Shown piece after piece: positions 35,114-45,232 of a stretch of 64,000 bases of DNA (position 1 is its first letter; the number at the start of each line of letters is the position of its first letter). This DNA comes from Leisingera caerulea DSM 24564 (GTDB taxonomy: Bacteria; Pseudomonadota; Alphaproteobacteria; Rhodobacterales; Rhodobacteraceae), in assembly GCF_000473325.1 (NCBI RefSeq), contig NZ_KI421513.1, positions 258,717-322,716 on the forward strand, given 5' to 3'. Below the pieces are notes generated by a model. That model ran no database searches, was not told the origin of the DNA, and saw nothing but the letters and a program-made list of their open reading frames with translations. The position numbers and the translations under genes are program-made.

Positions 35114-35995
35114 TCAGCCCGTGCGCCCATCATAGGTGCAGATCGCGCCATAGAGGTCCGGTCGGCGGTCGCGGAAGATCCCCCAGTAACGGCGCATTTC
35201 AGCCACCGCATCCAGGTCGAACTCTGCGGTCAAAACCACACCGTCCTCGCGCCCGGCCTCGGCCACTTTCTGGCCAAAGTGGTCGGCAATGAACGATCCG
35301 CCGAAGAAAGCCATGCGCAGATTGCCGTCCTCAGTGGCGACTTCCTCGCCCACCCGGTTGCTGGCCAAGACCGGCACCAGGTTGGCCCCGGCGTGGCCGC
35401 GCATCACGGTCTGCCAATGGGGAATGCAATCGGCATCCGGGCGGGTCGGCTCGGACCCAATCGCAGTGGGGTAAAGCAGCATTTCGGCGCCCTGCAGCAC
35501 CATGCAGCGGGCGGCTTCGGGGAACCACTGGTCCCAGCAGATCGCCGCGCCCACGCGCCCGAAGGCGGTGTCCCAAACCTTGAACCCGGTATCGCCGGGG
35601 CTGAAGAACTGTTTCTCCTGATAAGCGACGTCATTGGGGATATGCGACTTGCGGTAGATCCCCATGACCGTTCCATCGGCGTCAATCATGGCCAGAGAGT
35701 TGAAATAGCTCTGCCCGGCACGCTCAAAGAAGGAAACTGGCAGGACCACCCCCAGCTCCCTCGCCAAGGAGGAGAAATGCCGGATTGCCGTGTTTTCCTC
35801 CACCGTGGTGGCCAGCGCGAAATGCTTGTGCGCCTGCTCGATGCAAAAATAGGGTGTCTCGAACAGCTCCTGGATCAGGATCACATTGGCACCGCGGCCG
35901 GCTGCGTCGCGCACCAGCGCTTCAGCCGTGGCAATATTGTCTTCCTTGTCCCAGGAACAGCTCATCTGGGTGGCAGCGAGGGTTACGTTACGCAT
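35114..35995 (-). CDS. aguB: N-carbamoylputrescine amidase
   Basis: The 293-residue nitrilase-superfamily enzyme converts N-carbamoylputrescine to putrescine, CO2 and ammonia. The Glu-Lys-Cys triad lies in LIQELFETPYF, GIYRKSHIPN and AAICWDQWFPEAA. The start ATG 35995 lies inside the end of the second agmatine deiminase gene (8-base overlap), so the two steps are coupled. Confidence 0.92.
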   Translation of the reverse strand: MRNVTLAATQMSCSWDKEDNIATAEALVRDAAGRGANVILIQELFETPYFCIEQAHKHFALATTVEENTAIRHFSSLARELGVVLPVSFFERAGQSYFNSLAMIDADGTVMGIYRKSHIPNDVAYQEKQFFSPGDTGFKVWDTAFGRVGAAICWDQWFPEAARCMVLQGAEMLLYPTAIGSEPTRPDADCIPHWQTVMRGHAGANLVPVLASNRVGEEVATEDGNLRMAFFGGSFIADHFGQKVAEAGREDGVVLTAEFDLDAVAEMRRYWGIFRDRRPDLYGAICTYDGRTG

Positions 35996-37007
35996 GGGCG
36001 GGGGCTCCGGCTTTGGGTTGCTGCTGGGTGATGCAATGGATATTGCCCCCGCCATCAGCGATCGCGTTGGTCAGCACGCCGACTACGATGCGGTCCGGGA
36101 ACAGGCTCGACAGGACGTCCAGTGCTTCCTGGTCGTGCTCGGGGAAACCGTATTGCGGGACGATCACTCCGCCGTTGACCAGGTAGAAATTGACGTACGA
36201 CAGGAAGCGACGGCTGCCGTCCGGCTTGCGGTCTACAGGCGGCGAGGTCACCTGGAAAATCGTCAGCGGCTGGCCTGCGGCATCAGTCTCCGCTTCCAGA
36301 ATGGCGCGGTTGTCCAGCAGGTTCTGATAGTCGGAATCCTCCGGATCGGCGCTGACCTGGCAGAGGACGCCGCCGGGCACAAATGCCGCAACGACATCGA
36401 CGTGGCCATTGGTCGAGTCATTCTCCAGCGTGCGGTTCAGCCAAATGATCTTGGACAGGCCCAGCTGCTTGCACAGTTCTGCTTCGAATTCTTCCGGGCT
36501 TGGCCCGCCATTGCGGGTGCGGTGTTCATAGCATTGCCGCGTGACCACACACGTCCCTTTGCCGTCAATATTGAGCGCACCGCCCTCATAGATCATGGCA
36601 GATGGGTTCCGCTTTGCCCCCGCCAGCTCAATGACGCGGGAGGCAACCTTGGCATCTTTCTCGTGGGGCCAATCACCGCCCCAGCCGTCAAAGGTCCAGT
36701 CCACACCAGCAAGCGAGCCATCGTCGCCCAGCACGAAGGTCGGCCCGTTGTCGCGCAGCCAACTGTCATCCAGCGGGCAAGAGACCAGCTCAATATTGGC
36801 TTGGCCTTCAAGCGCTTCGAGCCCATCGCCGTTTTCCGGGTCATAGAGCATGGCCACAGGTTCGAACTGCGCTATGGCCTTGGCGACATCAGCATATTCG
36901 CGTCTCACTTGCGGCAGGCTGTCGCCAAAGGTTCCTTCGGCACAAGGCCAGGCCATCCAGGTGCGCTCATGCGGGACCCACTCGGGAGGCATGCGGTACT
37001 GTGTCAT
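35988..37007 (-). CDS. aguA: Agmatine deiminase (second type)
   Basis: The 339-residue enzyme starts at ATG 37007, overlapping the aminotransferase stop (ATGA). Active-site residues are in [32 protein letters not shown] and [14 protein letters not shown], the canonical agmatine deiminase cysteine motif. It is only distantly similar to the enzyme at 30132-31169. Immediate coupling to aguB points to the agmatine-to-putrescine route. The other enzyme may have a different guanidino substrate. Confidence 0.9.
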   Translation of the reverse strand: MTQYRMPPEWVPHERTWMAWPCAEGTFGDSLPQVRREYADVAKAIAQFEPVAMLYDPENGDGLEALEGQANIELVSCPLDDSWLRDNGPTFVLGDDGSLAGVDWTFDGWGGDWPHEKDAKVASRVIELAGAKRNPSAMIYEGGALNIDGKGTCVVTRQCYEHRTRNGGPSPEEFEAELCKQLGLSKIIWLNRTLENDSTNGHVDVVAAFVPGGVLCQVSADPEDSDYQNLLDNRAILEAETDAAGQPLTIFQVTSPPVDRKPDGSRRFLSYVNFYLVNGGVIVPQYGFPEHDQEALDVLSSLFPDRIVVGVLTNAIADGGGNIHCITQQQPKAGAPAHA

Positions 37008-38398
37008 GCGAGGTTCACCCCCTGTTTGATGAGATCGTCGGTTGTTTTGCGGATGCCGTCCTCCAGGATGTCGAACATCTGGTCGATCTGGCCATCCGTG
37101 ATCACCAGCGGCGGCGAGAATACGCACATGTTGATGATCGGGCGCAGGATGAGACCGTTTTCCTGGCAATGTGCATCAATCATCGCACCCACGGTTTTGT
37201 CGAGCGCGAGCACATCGTCGGCCGACGCATCTGCTACACACTCGACACAGCCGAGCAGCCCCTTGCCGCGCGCATCTCCGACAAGCGGGAGGTCAGCGAG
37301 AGCTCCAAGCCGTGCTTCGAAATGGGGAGTGACATTTCGCACGTGCTCAAGGATGCCCTCGCGTTCGATGATCTCGATATTCTTGAGCGCAGCGGCTGCG
37401 CTGACCGGATGGCCCGAGTAAGTGAAGCCGTTCGAAAAGGTCGCGTCCCGGGACTTGTCACCGGAAACGTCGGCAATCAGCCGGTCCGAGATGATGCAGG
37501 CCCCCATCGGCACATAGCCTGAGGTCATGCCCTTGGCGCAGGTGATGATGTCAGGAACGATATCGAACACCGCTTCCGAAGCGAACCAGTGGCCCATGCG
37601 GCCAAAACCGGTGACAACTTCGTCAGAGATGTAAAGCACATCGTGCCGACGGCACACCTCGAGGCAGCGCTTGTGGTAGCCCGCCGGCGGGACAATCACC
37701 CCACCCGAACAAAGGATTGGCTCTGCAATTAATGCCGCCACCTTTTCGGCGCCGATCTGCAGAATGGCGTTCTCCAGATCCGCCACCTTTTCATCCAGAA
37801 AGGCCTCGATGCTCTGGCCTTCGGCGCGGACATAAGGGTTCACGTTGGGCAGGAAGTGAGCCAGATGCTCCGCCTGATCCAGCCAGCCCTTGTCGCGCTC
37901 CTTGCCGCTCAACGAGGCCGCCAGATAGGTCGAGCCGTGATAGGCCTTCTGACGCGAGATGACGATTTTCTTTTCCGGCCGTCCCAGAATGTTGTTACGG
38001 AACTGGATGAACCGCAGCGCGCTGTCCACGGCGGTCGAACCGCCGGTCGTGAAGAACACGTGGTTCAGATCCCCCGGCGTACGTTTGGCTATTTCGTGGG
38101 CCAGGCGTGCGGAGGTAGAGTTCGCGTTGTTGAATGGCGAGAAATAAGCCAGCTCGCGCGCCTGTTCCGCCATCGCATCGACGATCTCAGTGTTTCCGTA
38201 ACCGATCTGCACGCACCACATGCCTGCCGGTCCGTCGATCAGGCGCTCGCCCGTTTCCGTCGTGACATAGATGCCTTCACCGCCTTCGGTGAAGGTCCTG
38301 TCATTCTGGCCGATATAGGCCATCCCCTCCCACGGATGAACAAAATGCCCGTTGTCCCAATCGCGGACGGTGTCGAAGTCGGTATTCAGCAGCGTCAT
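37004..38398 (-). CDS. Class III aminotransferase, polyamine-type (copy 2, intact operon)
   Basis: The 464-residue enzyme has the PLP lysine in [16 protein letters not shown] and differs from copy 1 (3289-4683) at only a small share of residues. I start it at ATG 38398 ([14 protein letters not shown]), matching copy 1, although the frame is open further upstream. As first gene of the operon aminotransferase-aguA-aguB-potBCAD-aguA it probably removes an amino group from putrescine or agmatine. A divergent TetR gene lies 88 bases away. Confidence 0.87.
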   Translation of the reverse strand: MTLLNTDFDTVRDWDNGHFVHPWEGMAYIGQNDRTFTEGGEGIYVTTETGERLIDGPAGMWCVQIGYGNTEIVDAMAEQARELAYFSPFNNANSTSARLAHEIAKRTPGDLNHVFFTTGGSTAVDSALRFIQFRNNILGRPEKKIVISRQKAYHGSTYLAASLSGKERDKGWLDQAEHLAHFLPNVNPYVRAEGQSIEAFLDEKVADLENAILQIGAEKVAALIAEPILCSGGVIVPPAGYHKRCLEVCRRHDVLYISDEVVTGFGRMGHWFASEAVFDIVPDIITCAKGMTSGYVPMGACIISDRLIADVSGDKSRDATFSNGFTYSGHPVSAAAALKNIEIIEREGILEHVRNVTPHFEARLGALADLPLVGDARGKGLLGCVECVADASADDVLALDKTVGAMIDAHCQENGLILRPIINMCVFSPPLVITDGQIDQMFDILEDGIRKTTDDLIKQGVNLA

Positions 38399-38431
38399 GA
38401 TCTCACCTGCGTTGTAACATTTATCACAAAC

Positions 38432-38449
38432 TGAACATACATACATTCA
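38432..38449. promoter_or_regulatory. TGAA-N10-TTCA element in the intact operon's divergent promoter region
   Basis: TGAACATACATACATTCA sits at the same place as the perfect palindrome of copy 1 (4717-4730), just after a shared ATCACAAAC segment. The outer TGAA and TTCA half sites are kept, but the spacer is four bases longer, so binding by either TetR copy may differ. Confidence 0.45.
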
Positions 38450-38486
38450 AAGTCAAGAAAAGCTTTTGCCTTTGAGCCTTGGTTGT

Positions 38487-39179
38487 GTGAAGTCATTGGA
38501 AACTCAAGGTCATTCACTCAATGCAGAGAGGTTCAAAGGAGACGTGCGCGATACCGGCCAGCATGAGGAAGGGCTAAACGCCAGGGAATTCAGCAAGTCG
38601 AAGAATCGGCGCCACCTGTTGGATTCCGCCGCGGAAGCCATTTTCAAACACGGCTTCCGGGGCGCAACCATTGCCGCAATCCAGGAGATTTCAGGCCTGT
38701 CGCGGGGCATGATCAACCTGCACTTCAAGACCAAGGAAAACCTTCTGCTGGCTGTCGCCGAAGACTTGTCGAACAGTTACTCCGAACGCTGGAACAAGGT
38801 GGCCCTGGACCCGGGCTTGCCCGCTGCAGAAAAACTGAGGAGGATCATCCAGCTGGATCTTTCCCCGGACTTTCTGAACCGGCGTGACGTCGCTGTTTGG
38901 TTCTCCTTCCGCTCCGAGGTTTACTCGAACCCGGAATACCGCAAGTCTATCGATTCCAGGGATGCGAGCCTGCGGGATGTAATGATTGAGCTCTGCCAAA
39001 CTCTTATTGACGAGGGGAATTACCTTGATGCCGACGCAGAACTCGCAACTGACGGCCTGATAGCGCTCCTTGAGGGAACGTGGACTGACTTCCACCTGCA
39101 TGCAGAAGAATTCGACCGCAGCAAGGCAGAGCGCACCTGCCTTTACATTGCAAAGAGCTTATTCCCAGATCATTTTTGA
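38487..39179 (+). CDS. TetR-family regulator of the polyamine operon (copy 2)
   Basis: The protein has about 230 residues from GTG 38487, the codon that aligns with ATG 4772 of copy 1. The helix-turn-helix FRGATIAAIQEISGLSRGMINLHFKTKENLL is almost the same as in copy 1, while the C-terminal ligand-binding half is more different. It is divergent from the polyamine operon and probably represses it until an operon substrate binds. Confidence 0.85.
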   Translation: MKSLETQGHSLNAERFKGDVRDTGQHEEGLNAREFSKSKNRRHLLDSAAEAIFKHGFRGATIAAIQEISGLSRGMINLHFKTKENLLLAVAEDLSNSYSERWNKVALDPGLPAAEKLRRIIQLDLSPDFLNRRDVAVWFSFRSEVYSNPEYRKSIDSRDASLRDVMIELCQTLIDEGNYLDADAELATDGLIALLEGTWTDFHLHAEEFDRSKAERTCLYIAKSLFPDHF

Positions 39180-39364
39180 TCTCATTCAAGTATGACTGCC
39201 ACGATCAGTTTCCGGTTGCCGAAGTGCTGAAGGAAAACTCAAACGAATTGGCTGACACGGTCCGATTGGAGACTCTCCCATTCAGTACGCCAGTTCAGCC
39301 ATTTCGAAGTCAGTGAACCTCTTTTGTTGCACAAATGGCCAATCGCCAGGTTCCATTCATCTTT

Positions 39365-40159
39365 TCAGTTGATCAGATCGGGGAGTTTTAGCCGGTCGGT
39401 CAGGTATGGCAACCGGGATTGGGCCATTGGAACCGCGCCTTTTCCCATGCGTGCCTTCAACAATTCTTCGCCCGTCCCTGCTCTGGCCAAGTCCTGCCCA
39501 TTGGGCGCGACGACACAGCTGCCCCCGAAATAGTCCATGCCATTTTCATGCCCGCAGGAATTTGCGTAGCAAACGAACACCCCGTTTTCGAACGCGCGCG
39601 CAGGGATGACGGTGTTTGCCACCACACCCCATTGCGCGCCCAAAGCGGTGGGAACCAGAACCAGCTCTGCCCCGGCTTGGGCAACCGCCCGGAAGGTTTC
39701 AGGGAACTCGGCGTCATAGCAGATCAGTGTGGCAGCTTTGAACCCTTCCAGCTCGAACAGCGTGTAGGTTTCGCCAGGGCTGAAATGGTCCCCTTCAAAG
39801 CCAGGAGGCAGCAGCAGTTTGCGGTGGGTTGCCAGCAGGTTTCCATCCTTGCCGATGCACGAGGCTGAGTTAAACAGGTCACCGCCAGATTGCTCCGCAA
39901 ATCCGTAGTGGATCGCCACCTGGTGCTCCCGGGCGAGTTCCGCGACCACCTGCGCCGATGGACCGTCTGCTGGTTCCGCCCAGTCCGAAACCCGGCTGCC
40001 GATGTTATATCCGGTCAGAAACAGCTCAGGCAGCACCAGCAGATCGGTGTGCTGCCCTTGCAGCCGGGTCAGACAGCTGCCAAGCCACGCCAGCCGCGCC
40101 TGCGGACCGTCAAGGTCCGCAGGGCTTTGGGCAACTGCGATATTCAGGTTGCCTGTCAT
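39365..40159 (-). CDS. Nitrilase-superfamily C-N hydrolase
   Basis: The 264-residue enzyme has the Glu-Lys-Cys triad in LPELFLTGYN, HRKLLLPPG and LICYDAEFPETF. It is a shorter, different protein from AguB and resembles general aliphatic amidases/carbamoylases of the superfamily. It is the last gene of a minus-strand set with an M24-like protein (three-base gap) and a TRAP importer, so it probably hydrolyses an amide or carbamoyl group of the imported compound. Confidence 0.82.
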   Translation of the reverse strand: MTGNLNIAVAQSPADLDGPQARLAWLGSCLTRLQGQHTDLLVLPELFLTGYNIGSRVSDWAEPADGPSAQVVAELAREHQVAIHYGFAEQSGGDLFNSASCIGKDGNLLATHRKLLLPPGFEGDHFSPGETYTLFELEGFKAATLICYDAEFPETFRAVAQAGAELVLVPTALGAQWGVVANTVIPARAFENGVFVCYANSCGHENGMDYFGGSCVVAPNGQDLARAGTGEELLKARMGKGAVPMAQSRLPYLTDRLKLPDLIN

Positions 40160-40162
40160 GGC

Positions 40163-41320
40163 TCAGCCCTTGCTCAGCAGGATTTCACGGGGATAGCTGG
40201 TGATGTATTCGATACCGGTTTCTGTCACCACAACCGAGTCGCCGATCCGGCCCGCGGTCACGCCGTCCACCGAAATGCCGCCATCGACCGCAAAGGTCAT
40301 GCCCGGCTGCAGAACAGTCTTGTCGCCTTCCTTCAGCTCCGGGGCTTCCAGATAGGCAACGCCGATGGAACGGCCGGTGCGGTAGCCGGTCTCGTAACCG
40401 CGAGTGCGGTAGACTTCGTTGGCGGCAGCGGCCACATCCTCGGCCAAAACGCCCGGGCGCATGGCAGCAATCGCGGCTTGCTGCGCTTCAATGGCAGCTT
40501 CCTGCACATCACGTGCCTGGTCGGTCACATCGCCGATGTGGAACATCCGGTCGAAGCCCAGCTTGTACTGCTTGAACTGCGCCATGTTGCAGAAACAGAA
40601 ATAGACCGGGTCGAATTTCTCGTAGGCTTTGACGCTGGCACGGCGATGCACCATCGAGGCATCGGTGCCGCTCTGCAGGATCTGCAGGTTGTGGATCATC
40701 GGCGAGACGAAACGATCCCAGCCCTTGTCCGTCAAGAAGGAGGCCGCCTTGTGCGAGCCTGCTTCGATCACCGCCAGCGCGGATTCGTACTCGCGCGCTC
40801 CTTCGCGCAGGCTGTCATGAGCGGCGGCCATCATGGCACCGGCAATCTGTCCTGCTTCCTTCATGACGCTGATTTCAAACGGTGTCTTGATGGTGCGCAT
40901 GGCGCCAAGCACCGGCGAGATATCCTTGAGCGGCACGCCGGGATAGGTGTCATCAAGGTGGTTGCGCACGATTGCAGGAATGGTGCTTCGTTCGATCCAG
41001 ATCTCCTTGGGACTTTCGCCCAAGGCATTGGCCAGGGCGCGGCCCCAGCTGCGCGGGCCGATGTCTTCCCAGGTCTGCACATCCTCGACCCAGGTCATTT
41101 CCGCCACCATCTCGGATTCCATCAGCGGGGTGATGACAACCGGCGCGTCCTGCGCATCGACCACCAGCATCGAGGGACGGCCGAATTCGATCCCGAGATA
41201 GCCCCAGAAGCCCGCCAGGTAGGCGATAGAGCTTTCATCGGTGAACACCGCTTTGCCGATACCTGCCTGGCGCATGCGGTCCTGCAGGATGAGGGTGCGT
41301 TTCTTGGCTTCTTCCAGCAT
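40163..41320 (-). CDS. M24 (creatinase/Xaa-Pro peptidase)-fold protein without metal ligands
   Basis: The 385-residue protein starts at ATG 41320 with AAGGA upstream. It has the two-domain creatinase layout, with the pita-bread fold in the C-terminal half (RPGVLAEDVAAAANEVYRTRGY, LQPGMTFAVDGG). The metal ligands of peptidases are not kept: the D.GxxxxGYxxDxTR region reads PVYFCFCNMAQFKQYK, the E of FxxEPG is D and the last E of RxEDxxxV is G. This is the state of creatinase, which works without metal, so a small-molecule C-N hydrolase such as a creatinase- or EutD-like enzyme is more likely than a peptidase. Confidence 0.78.
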   Translation of the reverse strand: MLEEAKKRTLILQDRMRQAGIGKAVFTDESSIAYLAGFWGYLGIEFGRPSMLVVDAQDAPVVITPLMESEMVAEMTWVEDVQTWEDIGPRSWGRALANALGESPKEIWIERSTIPAIVRNHLDDTYPGVPLKDISPVLGAMRTIKTPFEISVMKEAGQIAGAMMAAAHDSLREGAREYESALAVIEAGSHKAASFLTDKGWDRFVSPMIHNLQILQSGTDASMVHRRASVKAYEKFDPVYFCFCNMAQFKQYKLGFDRMFHIGDVTDQARDVQEAAIEAQQAAIAAMRPGVLAEDVAAAANEVYRTRGYETGYRTGRSIGVAYLEAPELKEGDKTVLQPGMTFAVDGGISVDGVTAGRIGDSVVVTETGIEYITSYPREILLSKG

Positions 41321-41369
41321 GTGCTGACTTCCTTCTGTTAGGTGGATTGAGTGGCGGACAGCGGGCAAA

Positions 41370-42665
41370 TCAGCCCAGCAGCCCGGGCAGGAAAAGGGCT
41401 ACCGGCGGCACGAAGGTCACGATCAGGACCATCGGCAAATGCCCCAGCAGCAGGAACTTCATCGTCGGGCCGACATAGACCGACAGCGATTGGCGGGTCA
41501 CACCGCCAGCCATGTAGAGCAGCGGTGCGCAGGGCGGAGAGATGTTGCCCAGGCCAAGGTTGGTGCCGACGATGGCAGCAAAGTGGATCGGGTCCAGGCC
41601 GATTTTCTGAGTGACGGGCAGCAGGATGATGGCTGCCAGCACGCCGCCGGACACGTCGTCGATAATCATGCCCATGATCAGCAGTAGCAGGTTGATCAGC
41701 AGCAGGATGACAATCTTGTTGTCGGAAATCGTCAGCAGCAGATCGGCAAACTGGGTCGGCACCTTGGCCAGAACCATGCCGCGGCTCATCACGAACAGGA
41801 AGAACAGCACCATCAGGATCGCGCCAGTCAGCCGCGCGGCTTCAACCGTGGAGTTGAACAGCGACTGCATCGGCAGCGAGCGGTAGATCGCAATGCCCAC
41901 GATCAGCGTGTAGACCAGCGCAACCGCACCCGCCTCGGTCGGGGTGGCGATACCGCTGTAGATCCCGCCCAGCACAATCACCGGCATGATGATTGCCAAG
42001 CTGGCCTTCTTGCCGGTGCCTGCGGCCTCGGCCAGGGTTTCGCGCAAGGGCAGCTTGGGAGCGGTTGTGATGGTCTGGTTGTTGCGCAGGAAGAAGAAGT
42101 TCAGCCCGCAATAAATCAGTGCCAGCAGCACGCCCGGCCCCATCGTGGCGAGGAAGCACTTGGCGACGGACTCCCTGATTGCAATGGCGAAAACGATCAT
42201 CGGGATCGAAGGCGGGATCATCAGCGCCAGCACCGAGGACACAGCAACAAGCGCGGTGGCATGGCCGGGCGGGTAGCCCTCCTTGATCATCCGCGGCACC
42301 ATGATCTTGCCAATGGCGGCGATGGCGGCCGAAGCACTGCCCGAAATTGCTCCGAACAGGGCGCAGGTCAGCACGGTCACCGCGCCCAAGCCCCCCTTGG
42401 TGCGGCCGACAAAGGAATTGACGAAGTTCAACAGCCGCTCGGAGATGCCGGAGGCGCCCATCAGCGTGCCCGACAGGATGAACAGCGGGATTGCCAGCAG
42501 CGAGAAAGCGCTGACCTGAGAATAGCCGTAGCCGGCATGGAAGGAGATATTGGTGCCGGACATCAGCCCGTAGCCAAGCGCCCCGGCGCCGAAGGCGAAC
42601 CCGACCGGAACCTCGATCAGCAACAGGAAGATGATGGCCAGGAAGGCAATGAGGAAGAAGGTCAT
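41370..42665 (-). CDS. dctM: TRAP transporter large membrane subunit (DctM)
   Basis: The 431-residue protein has about twelve hydrophobic segments and the DctM signatures LLAIPLFILSGTLMGASGI and SGSASAAIAAIGKIMVPRM. It couples sodium entry to uptake of the bound acid with DctQ and DctP. It follows dctQ by four bases. Confidence 0.92.
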   Translation of the reverse strand: MTFFLIAFLAIIFLLLIEVPVGFAFGAGALGYGLMSGTNISFHAGYGYSQVSAFSLLAIPLFILSGTLMGASGISERLLNFVNSFVGRTKGGLGAVTVLTCALFGAISGSASAAIAAIGKIMVPRMIKEGYPPGHATALVAVSSVLALMIPPSIPMIVFAIAIRESVAKCFLATMGPGVLLALIYCGLNFFFLRNNQTITTAPKLPLRETLAEAAGTGKKASLAIIMPVIVLGGIYSGIATPTEAGAVALVYTLIVGIAIYRSLPMQSLFNSTVEAARLTGAILMVLFFLFVMSRGMVLAKVPTQFADLLLTISDNKIVILLLINLLLLIMGMIIDDVSGGVLAAIILLPVTQKIGLDPIHFAAIVGTNLGLGNISPPCAPLLYMAGGVTRQSLSVYVGPTMKFLLLGHLPMVLIVTFVPPVALFLPGLLG

Positions 42666-42669
42666 GAGG

Positions 42670-43275
42670 TCAGTCTCCGCCCTGTCCGGTCACAAGCGCG
42701 CGCGCTTCGAGAAAAAATTGCAGAACCAGGTAGAGGATCATCAGCGCAAAGCCGGAGACCATGCTGAAATCCCAGATGTACTTGGGCAGCCGCATGTAGG
42801 TGCTCTTGCGGTTCAGCGAGAGGTTGTAGGCAGCGAAATCCCAGGCGAACCAGGCAAAGACCAGAACCGTCACCAGACAAGCCAGGGTGCCGAACAGGCG
42901 CACCGCCAGCAGGGTCTTGCGGCTCTGCGTCAGCAGGGTCAGCACGCCGCCCTCGATGTGGTCGCGCTCGCGGGTGCAATAGGCCATGCCGATAAAGTAG
43001 ATCCAAAGGGCCAGCATCGGCGCCAGTTCCTCGATCCCCAGAAAGGGCGAGGAGATCACGTACCGCATGAACACCTGCGCCGCCATCAGCAGCCCCAGCG
43101 AGATCATCGCACCGAACAGCATCACCCGCATCAGCAGGGCAACCCTGTCTTCAGCCGCATAGAAAACGCCGAGCCCGCGGTAAACCGGTGCCGCAGCATC
43201 GCTGCCTGCCGGCATGATCGGCTCAGGTGTCAGGACGTTGTCCAGGCTGTCCGTGTGCAAAAGTTCTTTGGTCAT
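42670..43275 (-). CDS. dctQ: TRAP transporter small membrane subunit (DctQ)
   Basis: The 201-residue protein has four hydrophobic helices and the DctQ pattern VFMRYVISSPFLGIEELAPMLALWIYFIGMAYC. It sits between the binding protein and DctM genes, the usual TRAP order. Confidence 0.88.
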   Translation of the reverse strand: MTKELLHTDSLDNVLTPEPIMPAGSDAAAPVYRGLGVFYAAEDRVALLMRVMLFGAMISLGLLMAAQVFMRYVISSPFLGIEELAPMLALWIYFIGMAYCTRERDHIEGGVLTLLTQSRKTLLAVRLFGTLACLVTVLVFAWFAWDFAAYNLSLNRKSTYMRLPKYIWDFSMVSGFALMILYLVLQFFLEARALVTGQGGD

Positions 43276-43337
43276 GCGCCGTCCTCCTCAGCCGGTGCAG
43301 TGCCCGGGGCAGCCCCCCGGGCACGGGAAAGCGGGGA

Positions 43338-44342
43338 TCAGTTGGTGCCCGCGGCAGCCTTGATCTGGCCCATCACGTCGGCGCCGATGATCTGCTCCAT
43401 GTAGGGGTATTCCACTGCGGTCACCTGCTGGCGGTAGGACTCCAGCTGCTCAGGTGTCAGCTCGACAACCTCGATGCCGGCCTCCTTCATCTGGGCAAAC
43501 CACTTGGGGCTTTCGGCCTCAGCGTTTTCCCAGGCCCAGTTCACCGCCTCATCCGCGGCGGTGCGAATCCAGCCCTGCTGCTCTTCACTCAGGCTGTCGA
43601 ACCAGCGCTTGTTGGCTGTCCAGAAAGTGTGCTCGAAGTTCTCGCGGGTGAAGACATAGGCGCTGACCACATCCTTGAACAGCAGCACCTCGGACGGCGG
43701 TGAATAGGCGCGGCCATCGATGGCTCCGGTCTGCAGGGCTGTATGCACCTCGCTGAAGGCCATAGGGACCGGGGCAAAGCCGGTTGCCTTGTAACGCTCG
43801 ATCGCCATCGGCATGCCCGGCACCCGCATCTTGAAGCCTTGTGCCTCTTCCGGGAAACTGGTGGGCACATCGACGCCCTTGCGCACCACAAAGCCGGTGA
43901 AATCGGTCGGGATCGTGCCCAGCAGCACCATGCCCAGATCGTTCATGATGCCGTCATAGACGGAGTTCATGACCGAGCCCGGCCCATAGACTTCGCGCCC
44001 GGTTTCCCAGTCGCTGGCGACATAGCCCAGCACTGACACATCCCACCGCGGGTCCAGCTCAGAATGGTTCCAGGACATGGTCATTTGCACCGCGCCCTGC
44101 GACACCTGCTCGACGATCGAGGTCCAATCCCCCAGGTCGCCGCCTGGATGGTAGTCAACGTTCAGCGTGCCGCCGGACAGTTCCTCCAGCCGTGCCGAGA
44201 AGCGCTCGGACACCTGATGGAAGATGTGCTGGGTGTCCATCACATGGCCCAGAATGAAGTCTTCAGCCCGCGCCGCAGGCAGCGTGGCAGCCAGAACGCC
44301 AGCCGCCGCGGCACCCGCTTTTATCAGTGTTGCGATCCCCAC
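43338..44342 (-). CDS. dctP: TRAP transporter periplasmic binding protein (DctP)
   Basis: The 334-residue protein has a signal peptide ending near AARA, then EDFILGHVMDTQHIFHQVSERFSARLEELSGG, a DctP N-terminus. The conserved arginine region FKMRVPGMPMAIERYKATG binds substrate carboxylates in this family. It is the first gene of the minus-strand transport and hydrolase set and is divergent from the maleate isomerase-like gene. Confidence 0.9.
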   Translation of the reverse strand: MGIATLIKAGAAAAGVLAATLPAARAEDFILGHVMDTQHIFHQVSERFSARLEELSGGTLNVDYHPGGDLGDWTSIVEQVSQGAVQMTMSWNHSELDPRWDVSVLGYVASDWETGREVYGPGSVMNSVYDGIMNDLGMVLLGTIPTDFTGFVVRKGVDVPTSFPEEAQGFKMRVPGMPMAIERYKATGFAPVPMAFSEVHTALQTGAIDGRAYSPPSEVLLFKDVVSAYVFTRENFEHTFWTANKRWFDSLSEEQQGWIRTAADEAVNWAWENAEAESPKWFAQMKEAGIEVVELTPEQLESYRQQVTAVEYPYMEQIIGADVMGQIKAAAGTN

Positions 44343-44422
44343 GAAGGTTTCCTCCCTGTTCGTGTTTCAGTCGCGGCTCGAATCGAAACTCCAGCCTTGC
44401 AATTTGCTAAGCTGTGTACAGA

Positions 44423-44435
44423 TATTGCGTCAATA
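44423..44435. promoter_or_regulatory. TATTG-N3-CAATA inverted repeat in the divergent region
   Basis: This perfect 5-3-5 inverted repeat lies in the 164-base gap between dctP and the divergent maleate isomerase-like gene. It is a candidate site for the GntR regulator encoded at 45329, though FCD-type GntR sites vary. Confidence 0.35.
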
Positions 44436-44506
44436 CTTGATTTTTTCCAAATTTTGGCCTTCAAATTGATATGCTGCATGCACCACCCTCAAGTCACGGA
44501 GAGAAA

Positions 44507-45232
44507 ATGTTTGATAAGGGCCGCCACCACCGGGCCAAGATCGGCTTTGTCCTGCTGGCCACGGAACAAACGATTGAGGACGACATGTTCCTCCTGCGCC
44601 CCGACGGGGTTGGAGTGCATTTCGCCCGCGCCTGGATCGGGGACAGCATCACGGTCGACAGCCTCAGCCGCCATGCCGGGGATCTGGCCCGCGCTGCCTC
44701 AACGCTGCTGCCGGATGGCAGCCTGGATGTGATCTGCTACGGCTGCACTTCCGGCAGCCTGGTTATCGGAGAAGACCGGGTTGCTGAGGAATTGAACAAG
44801 GGCGCGCCGCAGGCCAAGGCCACCAGCCTGATAACCGCCGTCCTGGAGGCCCTGCGCGCTGTCGGCGCCAAACGGGTTGCGGTTGCCACGCCCTACCTGG
44901 ACGAGATCAACGATCAGGAAGTCCAGTACCTGAAACAGGCAGGATTTCAGGTGACGCAGATCCAGGGGCTTCAGCTGGAGAGGGACAGCGACATGGTCCG
45001 CGTCAACCCTAAGTATCTGGCCGAGTTTGCCAAGGAGGCAGACACGCCAGACAGCGATGCGTTGTTCATCAGCTGCGGTGCATTGCGGTCATTGGAGATC
45101 GCCGACCAACTGGAGCAGCGCCTGGGCAAGCCGGTGATCTGCTCCAACCAGGCGATGATATGGCACGTTCTGCGACTGGCCGGCATCCAGGACCGCATTT
45201 CCGGGTACGGCCGACTGTTGCGGGATCACTGA
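44507..45232 (+). CDS. Asp/Glu racemase-superfamily protein (maleate isomerase/EutA-like)
   Basis: The 241-residue protein starts at ATG 44507 with GGAGAG upstream. The two catalytic cysteines of the superfamily are in VICYGCTSGSLVIG and LFISCGALRSLEI. The first matches the CTS motif of maleate cis-trans isomerase and EutA. Enzymes of this type racemise, isomerise or decarboxylate small dicarboxylates. It is divergent from the TRAP set and upstream of a GntR gene, and probably acts on a breakdown product of the imported compound. Confidence 0.8.
   Translation: MFDKGRHHRAKIGFVLLATEQTIEDDMFLLRPDGVGVHFARAWIGDSITVDSLSRHAGDLARAASTLLPDGSLDVICYGCTSGSLVIGEDRVAEELNKGAPQAKATSLITAVLEALRAVGAKRVAVATPYLDEINDQEVQYLKQAGFQVTQIQGLQLERDSDMVRVNPKYLAEFAKEADTPDSDALFISCGALRSLEIADQLEQRLGKPVICSNQAMIWHVLRLAGIQDRISGYGRLLRDH

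Noticed and set aside
35886..37421. A 511-codon plus-strand frame opposite the second agmatine deiminase and aminotransferase.
   Set aside because: It crosses several conserved minus-strand genes and owes its length to GC-rich codon bias.
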